The position numbers were made by a program, and so were the translations under genes. The notes beneath the pieces were generated by a model. That model was given only the letters and a program-made list of their open reading frames with translations. It searched no databases and was not told the DNA's origin. From Ruminococcaceae bacterium UBA1404 (GTDB taxonomy: Bacteria; Bacillota; Clostridia; Oscillospirales; Ruminococcaceae), in NCBI GenBank assembly GCA_002305075.1, contig DBQC01000019.1, positions 28,985 to 65,799 on the forward strand: a stretch of 36,815 nt of DNA. The letters are read 5' to 3'. This document shows, one piece after another, positions 23,635 through 31,013 of this stretch (position 1 is its first letter; each line of letters opens with the position of its first letter).

Positions 23635-24339
23635 CTAGGGCTGAAGATTGTTGTTGTGGCGCATATCCCGATAAAGCTCGGGGGGAATGGTGAGGGCCTC
23701 GGTGAGCATCTCTTTATCATCAATGGGGGCCTTAGAGAGCAGTGCCCGATAGGCCACCGGCAGGTAGGTGTTGACATCCAGCCCGCTCATCATGCCAATC
23801 AGACTGTCGGCCTTGCGCATGGGGATGGAAAAGTTGAGCAGAATGGTCTCCACCGGGTTGTGGTAGTTGGTTAGCTGCAGGCTTATCACGGTGTCGTGCC
23901 CCTGCAGCACACCCCGATAAATACAGTCGCACTGCTCTACACGGTCGGGGCTGTCGGCCTTATAAAAGAGGGTGGCTTCCATGCGGCCCTCCTCGTCGGC
24001 CAAGCCCAACTTGAGCTGAGAGAAAAATATTTGTCTGCGGTGCATATGGTAGACATACAGATGGCTCTGGGCAACAAAGGCGTTGCGGGCCCGTCCCCCT
24101 GTGGTGATAAGGGGGCCTTGTTTGGACTCGTAATCGAGCAAAGCGGCCGGTGTGATGCCAAGGGCACCGGCAATCTCATAGAGGGTCAGGATGTCCAGCG
24201 CCACCTGCCCCGACTCATATTTAGACAGGCTGGCTTTGCTCTTGCCCACCTTCTGGCCCAGTTCGGCCAGACTCATACCCCGTCCTCTGCGATAAAGCCG
24301 CATTCGTCCGCCTACATGGGCTAAAAATTCCTCCCGCAT
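23635..24339 (-). CDS. XRE-family transcriptional regulator next to citDEF
   Basis: The 234-residue product starts at the ATG at 24339 after GAGGGGG. Residues about 8-65 are a lambda-Cro/XRE helix-turn-helix (LYRRGRGMSLAELGQKVGKS, then KASLSKYESGQVALDILTLY). The C-terminal part (about 75-234) is not a recognised cupin; it reads YVYHMHRRQIFFSQLKLGL and is likely a ligand-sensing or dimerisation domain. It lies 150 bases upstream of citD on the same strand, so it is a good candidate for the citrate lyase regulator; this is inferred from position only. Confidence 0.82.
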   Translation of the reverse strand: MREEFLAHVGGRMRLYRRGRGMSLAELGQKVGKSKASLSKYESGQVALDILTLYEIAGALGITPAALLDYESKQGPLITTGGRARNAFVAQSHLYVYHMHRRQIFFSQLKLGLADEEGRMEATLFYKADSPDRVEQCDCIYRGVLQGHDTVISLQLTNYHNPVETILLNFSIPMRKADSLIGMMSGLDVNTYLPVAYRALLSKAPIDDKEMLTEALTIPPELYRDMRHNNNLQP

Positions 24340-24416
24340 ATAATCCCCCTCGCATTGCGCTGCTATGCTGATATTGTAACACAGTTTACCCCCGGCCGTC
24401 CAGAAGAGCATGAGAA

Positions 24417-24454
24417 AACGCGCGGTATAATCACAATGAATTATACCACGCGTT
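24417..24454 (-). terminator. Terminator after the dicluster ferredoxin gene
   Basis: AACGCG and GGTATAAT on one side (24417-24431) pair with ATTATACC and CGCGTT on the other (24440-24454), with one mismatched pair and an 8-base loop. TTTTCTC follows on the minus strand. Confidence 0.85.
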
Positions 24455-24471
24455 GGCTGCCTGAAGCCGGC

Positions 24472-25227
24472 TTAATCCTCCAAAATTCGGCCGTCGGTGG
24501 AGATGGTAACCACCTGCCAGGGAATCATCTTTCCGCAGTTTTGCAGCGCCGTAATCACCGCCGACGAAAGGCCACCGCAGCAGGGCACCTCCATGCGGGC
24601 CACGGTGACGCTGCGAATGTCGTTTTGGCTGAGAATGGCCGTAAGCTTTTCGCTGTAATCCCCCTCGTCAAGCTTGGGGCAGCCGATGAGGGTGATTTTA
24701 TTCTTCATCACCCGGCTGTGAAAGTCCCCCATGGCAAAGGCCGCACAATCGGCCGCAATGAGCAGATGGGCACCGCTGAAATAGGGGGCGTTAACCGGCA
24801 CCAGCTTAATCTGTACCGGCCACTGGCGCAGGGCGCTGGCCACCGCAGGGGCCGCATCGGCCGGGGCGGATGTATCGGGGCGGCTGATGGTCTGGCTGCG
24901 ACTGCCGGGGCATCCGCCCATGGAAGGAGTTAAGCTCTGGGCCCGGCTGCCGGGGCATCCGCCCTCAGAAGCAGCGCCGGCCTTGCCGGTGGCGGCCTTA
25001 TGGGCCGATGCAGCGGCTTTATCAAAGGGGGTGGCCTTGCGCTGCACCACCTCTAGAGCACCCACAGGGCAACTGGGCAGACATTTACCCAGTCCGTCGC
25101 AGTAGTCGTCCCGCAGCAGCATGGCCTTGCCGTCTACCAGCCCGATGGCGCCCTCCTGACAGGCATTGACACACAGGCCGCAGCCCACACAGCGCTCACG
25201 GTCTATCTGGATTATATTTCTTACCAT
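24472..25227 (-). CDS. Dicluster 4Fe-4S ferredoxin with C-terminal Cys-rich domain
   Basis: The 251-residue protein has an N-terminal ferredoxin unit: Cys13, 16, 19, 23 (CVGCGLCVNAC) and a second set Cys43, 49, 53 (YCDGLGKCLPSC) with an unusual spacing. Residues about 64-130 are an Ala/Ser/Pro-rich linker with the motif GGCPGSR twice, 14 residues apart. The C-terminal domain (about 130-251) has LIAADCAAFAMGDFH, then ITLIGCPKLDEGDY and MEVPCCGGLSSAV. AGGAGG precedes the ATG. Such proteins in Clostridia often accompany hybrid-cluster protein (hcp) and Crp/Fnr genes in nitrosative stress; hcp is not here, but a divergent Crp/Fnr gene is. Exact role unknown. Confidence 0.85.
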   Translation of the reverse strand: MVRNIIQIDRERCVGCGLCVNACQEGAIGLVDGKAMLLRDDYCDGLGKCLPSCPVGALEVVQRKATPFDKAAASAHKAATGKAGAASEGGCPGSRAQSLTPSMGGCPGSRSQTISRPDTSAPADAAPAVASALRQWPVQIKLVPVNAPYFSGAHLLIAADCAAFAMGDFHSRVMKNKITLIGCPKLDEGDYSEKLTAILSQNDIRSVTVARMEVPCCGGLSSAVITALQNCGKMIPWQVVTISTDGRILED

Positions 25228-25257
25228 AAAGGTTGCCTCCTTAAAATAACGATTCTC

Positions 25258-25287
25258 TTGACTTTTGTATTCTTAGCATACTATACT
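25258..25287 (+). promoter_or_regulatory. Promoter of the Crp/Fnr gene
   Basis: TTGACT (25258-25263), 18-base spacer, TATACT (25282-25287). Predicted start near 25294, just ahead of the palindrome at 25302. Confidence 0.75.
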
Positions 25288-25301
25288 GGCCGCAATGATT
25301 A

Positions 25302-25317
25302 TGTTGTTTTTACAACA
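25302..25317. promoter_or_regulatory. FNR/HcpR-like palindromic operator
   Basis: TGTTGT-TTTT-ACAACA is a perfect 6-base palindrome with a 4-base spacer, the geometry of Crp/Fnr-family sites (FNR: TTGAT-N4-ATCAA). It sits between the divergent regulator and ferredoxin genes, just downstream of the regulator's promoter, where binding would repress it, and upstream of the ferredoxin gene, where binding could activate it. Confidence 0.7.
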
Positions 25318-25331
25318 AAGGAGGTCTTTTT

Positions 25332-26003
25332 GTGTCGAGTTTTCCCGCAGTGCTTACTGCCTGTCCACTTTTTTCCCAGATAGAACCCCACCAACTCCAG
25401 CAGCTTCTTAACTGCCTCGGGGCCGTTCGGCGGAGGTATCCCAAAGGGGGCGTCGTTCTGAGCATGGGCGAGCCGGTGAGCGATGTGGGCATTGTGATAG
25501 AGGGCGGGGTGCATGTGGTGCAGGAGGACTTTTGGGGCAACCGGACGCTGGTGTCGGGCGTGGGACCGGGCGGGCTGTTTGCCGAGGCCTTTAGCTGCAC
25601 CGGCACTCCCCACCTGCCCGTGAGCGTGATAGCCGCCGAGCCGCTGGAGGTGCTGTTTATCGATTACCGCCGTATTCAGCACCAGTGCCCGGCGGGGTGT
25701 GGCTTTCATGGGCAGCTTATTCGCAATATGCTCAGCGTGCTGGCGCACAAAAACCAGACCCTCACCCGGAAGCTCTGGCATGTCACCCGGCGAACCACCC
25801 GGCAAAAGCTGCTAAGCTACCTGTCGGCCGTGGCCACCGAGCAAAACAGCGACCAAATCACCATTCCGTTTAACCGGCAGGATTTGGCCGACTATCTGGC
25901 CGTGGACCGCAGCGCCATGTCCAGCGAGCTGGCCCGTATGCAAAACGAGGGCATTTTGCGCTATCATCGCAATCATTTTACGCTGCTTCGGCGGGAGGAT
26001 TAG
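25332..26003 (+). CDS. Crp/Fnr-family transcriptional regulator
   Basis: The 223-residue product starts with GTG, 7 bases after AAAGGAGG. The N-terminal cyclic-nucleotide-type beta-roll (about 15-125) shows VVLSMGEPVSDVGIVIEGGV and LVSGVGPGGLFAEAFSC. The C-terminal winged helix (about 145-220) shows IPFNRQDLADYLAVDRSAMS then SELARMQNEGILRYHRN. There is no N-terminal CxxCxxxxxC cluster of classic FNR, so it may sense haem/NO or another signal, as HcpR-type regulators do. The divergent ferredoxin gene is its likely target. Confidence 0.9.
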   Translation: MSSFPAVLTACPLFSQIEPHQLQQLLNCLGAVRRRYPKGGVVLSMGEPVSDVGIVIEGGVHVVQEDFWGNRTLVSGVGPGGLFAEAFSCTGTPHLPVSVIAAEPLEVLFIDYRRIQHQCPAGCGFHGQLIRNMLSVLAHKNQTLTRKLWHVTRRTTRQKLLSYLSAVATEQNSDQITIPFNRQDLADYLAVDRSAMSSELARMQNEGILRYHRNHFTLLRRED

Positions 26004-26018
26004 CCGGGCGGGCATACT

Positions 26019-27101
26019 CTAAAGCAGGGCCGTCTCGCCGGCGGTGCGGTGGGCGGCCGGCTGCAGTGTGCACAGATCCTTAAGCCGCCTCTGCATCTTT
26101 TCCACTCGGCCCTGCTGGGCCAGTCGGCAGAGCTCGGCCGCCGCCCTGAGCAGGGCCTCGCCGTCAGCCGGCGAATCCCACAGGGCCTTGATGCGGGGAT
26201 GGTCGGTATCCTTTAGTGGGCAATCGTGGGTATACAGCTCCTCGTGCAGCTTTTCGCCCGGCCGCAGCCCGGTAAACACAATGCCGATGTCCCGGTAGGG
26301 CTGCAGGCCGGACAGCCGGATAAGCTGCTCGGCCAGCCGCACAATGGGGATGGGCTCGCCCATGTCCAGCACAAAGATTTCGCCCCCTCGGGCCATGGTA
26401 CAGGCAGCCAGCACCAACCCGGCCGCCTCGGGGATGGTCATAAAGTAGCGGGTCACCTCGGGGTGGGTCACCTGAACCGGCCCGCCCAGAGCAATCTGCT
26501 GGCGAAACAGCGGCACCACCGACCCGGCCGAGCCTAAAACATTGCCAAAGCGCACCGAAAGATAACGGGTGCCCGGGTGGCGCTGGGACATGGCCGATAC
26601 CATGCGCTCTCCAAGGCGCTTGGTGCGTCCCATGACGCAGCTGGGGTTTACAGCCTTGTCGGTGGAGATAAACACAAAGTGCTCGCAGCCTATCTCTCCG
26701 GCCAGGTCGGCCATCACAAGGGTGCCCCCCACATTGTTTTTAACCGCCTCCTCGGGAGCCTCCTCCATAAGGGGCAGATGTTTGTGGGCAGCGGCGTGGA
26801 TAATCAGCTCAGGGCGGTGGCGGCGCAGGAGATGTTCCATGCGCACCCGGTCGCGCACCGAGCCAATGGCAATGACCGACTCCACCTCGGGGTGCCGGTG
26901 GCAGAGCGCCTGATGGGTGCTCAGGGCACCATTTTCGCTGTGGTCGAGCACCACAAGGCGGCGGGGACCCCACGGGGCAATCTGCCGGCAGAGCTCGCCC
27001 CCGATAGAGCCGCCCGCCCCGGTAACCAGCACGCATCGCCCTGCGATAAGCGCCTGGGCACGCAGGGGGTCGAGGTCGAGAGTCTTTGTCCACTCTTTCA
27101 T
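26019..27101 (-). CDS. Nucleotide-sugar dehydratase/epimerase, FlaA1/CapD type (soluble)
   Basis: The 360-residue product starts at the ATG at 27101, 7 bases after AGGTG. It is an extended short-chain dehydrogenase: VLVTGAGGSIGGELCRQI binds NAD(P), then IIHAAAHKHLPLMEEAPEEA and VFISTDKAVNPSCVMGRTKR, where Met replaces the catalytic Tyr, typical of PglF/CapD-like 4,6-dehydratases of UDP-GlcNAc. The C-terminus has FTGLRPGEKLHEELYT. The N-terminal membrane domain of long CapD/PglF proteins is missing. Probably makes a precursor for surface glycan or flagellar sugar. It ends 15 bases from the convergent Crp/Fnr gene and stands alone. Confidence 0.9.
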   Translation of the reverse strand: MKEWTKTLDLDPLRAQALIAGRCVLVTGAGGSIGGELCRQIAPWGPRRLVVLDHSENGALSTHQALCHRHPEVESVIAIGSVRDRVRMEHLLRRHRPELIIHAAAHKHLPLMEEAPEEAVKNNVGGTLVMADLAGEIGCEHFVFISTDKAVNPSCVMGRTKRLGERMVSAMSQRHPGTRYLSVRFGNVLGSAGSVVPLFRQQIALGGPVQVTHPEVTRYFMTIPEAAGLVLAACTMARGGEIFVLDMGEPIPIVRLAEQLIRLSGLQPYRDIGIVFTGLRPGEKLHEELYTHDCPLKDTDHPRIKALWDSPADGEALLRAAAELCRLAQQGRVEKMQRRLKDLCTLQPAAHRTAGETALL

Positions 27102-27140
27102 CAATATCACCTGCCTTAAGCCTATGAACCTCGGTGGCAA

Positions 27141-27170
27141 TTTACAACCCCGTACAAAAAATGCTATACT
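27141..27170 (+). promoter_or_regulatory. Promoter of thiol peroxidase gene
   Basis: TTTACA (27141-27146), 18-base spacer ending in TGC, TATACT (27165-27170); leader about 95 nucleotides. Confidence 0.8.
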
Positions 27171-27270
27171 TAACCAGAACCCCAAAAATTGCTATGGCGG
27201 GACTATGTGTTCGGTAGTGGCCCCATAAAGAACCAAGATATAAGCGCCCAAACAGAAAGGAAGGTCAATT

Positions 27271-27762
27271 ATGGTAACATTCAAAGGTCAACCGGTTACG
27301 CTGGCAGGAACGCCCCTTAAAGTGGGGGACAAAATGCCCGACTTTACCCTTGTGGGCAACGCCCTCGAGACGGTTTCGCTGGGCGACACGGCCGGGGTGC
27401 GGCTCTTTTTGGCGGTACCCTCGCTGGACACGGCGGTTTGCGACTTGGAGGTGCGCACCTTTAACCAGAAGGTGGGCCAGCTGGGCGCAGTCAGCGTGTA
27501 CACCGTATCCATGGACCTGCCCTTTGCCCAAAAGCGCTGGTGTGCGGCGGCGGGCATTGAGGCGGTTAAAACCCTGTCCGACTTCCGTTACCGCAGCTTT
27601 GGCCAGGCCACCGGCACCTTGATGACCGATATAGGGCTGCTGGCTCGGGCGGTGTTTGTGGTGAACAGTGCGGGCGACATCACTTATGTGGAGTATGTGC
27701 CCGAGGTGGGCAATCCCCCCGACTACGAGGCCGCCTATGCCGCAGTGAAGGCGGCGCAGTAG
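27271..27762 (+). CDS. tpx: Thiol peroxidase
   Basis: This 163-residue atypical 2-Cys peroxiredoxin reduces H2O2 and alkyl peroxides with thioredoxin. The peroxidatic Cys57 lies in VPSLDTAVCDLEVRTFN and the resolving Cys91 in RWCAAAGI, both with the diagnostic Tpx surroundings. The N-terminal MVTFKGQPVTLAGTPLKVGD and C-terminal DYEAAYAAV match Tpx ends. AAAGGAAGG precedes the ATG. It is monocistronic; its stop codon touches the first hairpin of the repeat copy D, which can serve as its terminator. Confidence 0.96.
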   Translation: MVTFKGQPVTLAGTPLKVGDKMPDFTLVGNALETVSLGDTAGVRLFLAVPSLDTAVCDLEVRTFNQKVGQLGAVSVYTVSMDLPFAQKRWCAAAGIEAVKTLSDFRYRSFGQATGTLMTDIGLLARAVFVVNSAGDITYVEYVPEVGNPPDYEAAYAAVKAAQ

Positions 27763-27925
27763 GGAAGGGCCCAAGGCCCTTCCCTGCGCATTTTGCTGTG
27801 CAAAATGCGTCCGCTGCGGCGGCGTTCTCCGTTCGCTGCGCTCACTCAATGCGAAGATGGGGGCTCGCCGCCCTTACACATCTCCCCCGTATTACAACCT
27901 TGAGTTGGTTGGCAAACATTAGGGA
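27761..27925. repeat. Modular intergenic repeat, copy D, truncated at the island junction
   Basis: Hairpin AGGGAAGGGCC/GGCCCTTCCCT (27761-27771 and 27775-27785), then the stem GCATTTTGC/GCAAAATGC (27788-27796 and 27800-27808), CGTCCGCTGCGGCGG, a variant block with GGGGGCTCGCCGCCC, and CCTTGAGTTGGTTGGCAAAC. In copies A and C2 the next module is GGGATTCCAAAGG; here the sequence switches after AGGGAT to hsdR-like coding sequence. No gene lies in this gap. Confidence 0.85.
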
Positions 27926-28941
27926 TAGTAGTTAATATGTTCCTAACAGGTTTTGACGCTACCACTTTAAATACCCTATGGGTAGATAAAAACCTAAGAC
28001 AACACGGTCTAATACAAGCTTTTTCAAGAACAAATAGGATTTTGAATAGTGTAAAGTCCTTTGGCAATATAGTTTGTTTTAGGGACTTGAAGGAGGAAAC
28101 TGATAAGGCAATAGCTCTTTTTGGTGATAAAGATGCAGGAGGAATAGTCCTTCTTAAAACCTATGAAGAATACTATGAAGGTTTTGATAAGGATGGTAAG
28201 CATCAAGCAGGATACAGGGAGCTAGTAAGTGAATTAGAGGGAAAATATCAATTAGGACAACCCATCATAGGCGAATATAATCAAAAAGAGTTTATAAAAC
28301 TATTCGGTAAAATCTTAAGGGTTAGAAATATCTTGACATCCTTCGATGAATTTGAAGATGATAGCCTCCTAGCAGAAAGAGACCTTCAAGACTATCAGAG
28401 TATTTATATAGACCTTTACCAAGATTTCAAGGGAGAGCAAACAGGTGATAAGGAAAATATAAATGATGATATTATCTTTGAAATGGAGCTTATTAGGCAG
28501 ATAGAAGTTAATATAGATTATATTCTTATGTTAGTGGCTAAGTATAAGGATTCTAATTGCAAGGACAAGGATATTTTAACTACTATTGATAAGGCTATAA
28601 ATTCATCCATAGAGCTTAGGAGCAAAAAGGATCTTATTGAAAGATTTATTGCCCAAGTTAATGCATCTACTGAAGTAGACGAAGAATGGAAAGTCTTTTT
28701 AAGTGAAAACAAAGAAAAAGATATGGATAAGCTTATCAAGGAAGAAAACCTTAAGGAAGAGGAAGCAAGAAGATTTATTGAGAACTCTTTTAGGGATGGC
28801 CTAATGAAGACAACAGGAACTGATATAGATAGGATAATGCCTCCTGTATCTAGATTTGCGTCTAACTCTAGAACTATTAAAAAACAGACTATAATAGATA
28901 AGCTATTAGCCTTCTTTGAGAAGTATTTTGGCTTGGTGTAG
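27925..28941 (+). pseudogene. 3' fragment of a type I restriction enzyme R subunit (hsdR)
   Basis: Residues encoded from 27925 (IVVNMFLTGFDATTLNTLWV then DKNLRQHGLIQAFSRTNRI) match helicase motifs V-VI of HsdR; the first ATG is at 27937 (334 residues). The remainder (KSFGNIVCFRDLKEETDKAI and on) matches the helical C-terminal domain of EcoR124-type HsdR. The whole nuclease and most of the ATPase/helicase core, around two thirds of a normal protein of about 1,000 residues, is missing, and no hsdM/hsdS is near. The reading frame of the rest is intact. It is strongly AT-rich, with Lys/Ile/Asn/Glu-rich codon use, unlike its neighbours. It begins at the edge of repeat copy D and has no RBS, so it is a decayed, acquired fragment. 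Confidence 0.9.
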
Positions 28942-28975
28942 CTATTTTGCTAAACTATATAAGGAGAAAAACATT

Positions 28976-29692
28976 ATGTATGTAAATATGATTACTCCAA
29001 AGTATTTTATGATGAATTGCAAATTTATAGGGTTTGCTAGTCAACCTGTAACATATGAAAACTATTTAATAGAAGTTATTAATCACTCTAATTTTTTTAG
29101 AAGCAAGCGTCCTTTTTATGAGCAATATAAACTTATAGAGGATGAGTCACATGGTGAAGATGACATAAAATGCTCACAATTTAGCCTTGATTTTAAACTT
29201 CTTGTAGATCAAGATATAATGAACGCAATGAGTAAAAATATGCCTGAAATTGATTATTCAAAAATTAAAGATGGGTTTGTGTCTGTCAATACTAAGAAAG
29301 ATCCTTTGCCTGTTCCAGACAATACACTTTTGTTTGATTTAATAGCTCTTAAAAAAGAAGATGTGGAAAGTAACAAAGTTAGTAAAACTATTAAAAATAT
29401 TTGTAGAAACATAAAAAAAGAGAAAAACTTATTTTTTTACTATCCATATGAGTTCTCTACTGACAAAAATATAAACCCCTTACAATTTGAAAAATTACTA
29501 ACATCAGCTTTTTCAGTTATTATGAATTACAGGAATAATGAAGAAAACAACTATGATACTTTTATTTGTATTAAGTCAAATAATGATTTTTTAATATATG
29601 AATGGGCAAATAATAAATTTAATTTCATAGATAAAGTAAGTGAATTCTTATGTTCAAATTATAGAGACATAAAATTATATTCTCTTTACTAA
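28976..29692 (+). CDS. Unrecognised AT-rich protein next to the hsdR remnant
   Basis: A 238-residue product starting MYVNMITPKYFMMNCKFIGF. The ATG at 28976 lies 9 bases after AAGGAG, so it was built to be translated; an earlier in-frame start at 28916 lies inside hsdR. No signal peptide, transmembrane segment or motif known to me. It is Lys/Asn/Tyr-rich, soluble-looking, with a central IKNICRNIKKEKNLFFYYPY and near the end IKSNNDFLIYEWANNKF. It follows hsdR by 34 bases on the same strand and shares its low GC, so both came together. An accessory gene of a restriction or defence locus is a fair guess, but no function is shown. Confidence 0.7.
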   Translation: MYVNMITPKYFMMNCKFIGFASQPVTYENYLIEVINHSNFFRSKRPFYEQYKLIEDESHGEDDIKCSQFSLDFKLLVDQDIMNAMSKNMPEIDYSKIKDGFVSVNTKKDPLPVPDNTLLFDLIALKKEDVESNKVSKTIKNICRNIKKEKNLFFYYPYEFSTDKNINPLQFEKLLTSAFSVIMNYRNNEENNYDTFICIKSNNDFLIYEWANNKFNFIDKVSEFLCSNYRDIKLYSLY

Positions 29693-29698
29693 AGGTAA

Positions 29699-29733
29699 AA
29701 GCCTACAAGATGATAATACAATCTTGTAGGCTT
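29699..29733 (+). terminator. Terminator-like hairpin closing the AT-rich island
   Basis: Arms AAGCCTACAAGAT (29699-29711) and ATCTTGTAGGCTT (29721-29733) are perfect complements with a 9-base loop, 6 bases after the stop codon of the unknown gene. CATTGTG follows, so the T-tract is only the TT in the arm. Confidence 0.75.
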
Positions 29734-29787
29734 CATTGTGCTAACCTTTAAAGCTATTCACTTAAGTTTTTGCTCAATCCCTATGTG

Positions 29788-29812
29788 AAAGCCTCTAAAA
29801 GGCGGCTTTTTT
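29788..29812 (-). terminator. Possible terminator of the small ferredoxin gene
   Basis: AAAGCC and GGCTTT flank a short segment with a T6 tract on the plus strand; on the minus strand the hairpin is followed by TTTC only. Weak; it lies 11 bases beyond the ferredoxin stop. Confidence 0.4.
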
Positions 29813-29822
29813 GCATCTTATT

Positions 29823-29993
29823 TTAGGCGGGCTGGGGAGCGTCCACGGGGCAGACGGCGTTGCAGGCGCCACAGTCGATGCACTCGTCGGGGTTGATAAC
29901 ATACTTATCGGGGCCCTCTGAGATGCAGGACACCGGGCACTCAGGCTCGCAGGCGCCACAGCTGATGCAGGTGTCGTGAATGAAATACGCCAT
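29823..29993 (-). CDS. 2[4Fe-4S] ferredoxin
   Basis: The 56-residue product (MAYFIHDTC start) carries two clusters: Cys9, 12, 15, 19 and Cys38, 41, 44, 48, each as CxxCxxCxxxCP. This is the classic clostridial electron carrier with low potential, used by e.g. pyruvate:ferredoxin oxidoreductase and hydrogenases. GGAGG lies 9 bases before the ATG and a promoter is 40 bases upstream; it is transcribed alone. GC-rich, unlike the island just before it, so the island ends before it. Confidence 0.96.
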   Translation of the reverse strand: MAYFIHDTCISCGACEPECPVSCISEGPDKYVINPDECIDCGACNAVCPVDAPQPA

Positions 29994-30032
29994 GTTTACA
30001 TTCCTCCATACAGTGGTTTGTGTTTCGTAAAT

Positions 30033-30061
30033 ATTTTATCACAAGCACCCGGCAAAGTAAA
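30033..30061 (-). promoter_or_regulatory. Promoter of the ferredoxin gene
   Basis: TTTACT (30056-30061), exactly 17 bases, extended -10 TGA-TAAAAT (hexamer 30033-30038) on the minus strand. Confidence 0.78.
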
Positions 30062-30090
30062 CAGCCGTGGGCAAAGAAAAAATGGGATTT

Positions 30091-30954
30091 TTACGGCTCT
30101 ACCACGGGCCCGACCTTGGCGCTGCGGCCCTCTCGCCCGGTGCGTGGCGGCGGGGCGCTTTTAAGGGCACTCTTGTGGTAGATGCCAATGCTGGCGTCCT
30201 CCTCGTCGAGGCGGACCTTGAGCATACCTTTTAACAGTCCCACTTCCACCACTTGGCCGGGGCCGTCGGGGGTTAAAACCCGGTGGCCCACCTTGGGGGT
30301 GGTGGCAACCAGATGCTCGTAGGCCTCTTGCTCGTACTTAAGGCAGCACATAAGCCGCCCGCAGGTGCCCGATATTTTGCTGGGATTGAGCGAAAGACCC
30401 TGCTCCTTGGCCATCTTGATAGACACGGGCTGAAAATCGCCCAAAAAGCTCTTGCAGCAGAGCACCCGGCCGCATATGCCAAGGCCGCCCATCATTTTGG
30501 CTTCGTCTCGCACGCCGATTTGGCGCAGCTCAATACGGGTGCGGAACATGGCCGCCAAATCTTTTACCAGGGCCCTAAAGTCCACCCGGCCTTCGGAGGT
30601 GAAATAAAAGAGGATTTTGGCTCCGTCAAAGGTATATTCCACATCCACCAGCTTCATATCCAGCTTGTGTTCTTCAATTTTTTTCTGACACTGCTCCATG
30701 GCGTAGCGCTGGCGCTCCTGGTTCTTCTCCAGTTGCAGCAGGTCCTTGTGGGTAGCCCGGCGGATAACCTTTTTAAGCGGCTTTACAATCTGACTGTCCT
30801 CAACCTCCCGGTTGGCGGTGGCCACAAAGCCGCACTCAAGGCCCCGAGCCGTCTCGACAATCACCTGTTCGCCCACTTCAAACTGTTCTCCTACCGGGTC
30901 AAAATAATAGACCTTGCCAATATCCTTAAAGCGTACGCCGATCACTTCTGCCAT
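30091..30954 (-). CDS. ricT: PSP1-domain protein RicT (YaaT)
   Basis: The 287-residue product starts MAEVIGVRFKDIGKVYYFDP; the ATG at 30954 has AAGGAG 7 bases ahead. The PSP1 domain includes ARGLECGFVATANREVED. Two cysteine groups, GICGRVLCCKSF and GTCGRLMCCLKYE, match the [4Fe-4S]-binding residues of B. subtilis RicT, which with RicA and RicF modulates RNase Y-dependent mRNA processing and sporulation/competence. It follows holB, as yaaT does in Bacillus. Confidence 0.93.
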   Translation of the reverse strand: MAEVIGVRFKDIGKVYYFDPVGEQFEVGEQVIVETARGLECGFVATANREVEDSQIVKPLKKVIRRATHKDLLQLEKNQERQRYAMEQCQKKIEEHKLDMKLVDVEYTFDGAKILFYFTSEGRVDFRALVKDLAAMFRTRIELRQIGVRDEAKMMGGLGICGRVLCCKSFLGDFQPVSIKMAKEQGLSLNPSKISGTCGRLMCCLKYEQEAYEHLVATTPKVGHRVLTPDGPGQVVEVGLLKGMLKVRLDEEDASIGIYHKSALKSAPPPRTGREGRSAKVGPVVEP

Positions 30955-31013
30955 AGTGTAACTCCTTAATGGGCGGCAGACCCGCCCGGATGGAAAATAA
31001 AATTTACTGCCTC

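Noticed and set aside
27925..29733. A complete type I restriction-modification system
   Set aside because: Only the 3' part of hsdR is present; hsdM and hsdS are missing and the sequence before it is the repeat. It cannot make a functional enzyme.
27761..29822. Insertion sequence or prophage carrying the AT-rich island
   Set aside because: No transposase, integrase, terminal inverted repeats or tRNA attachment site could be found around the island; only the repeat edge at the left side is clear.
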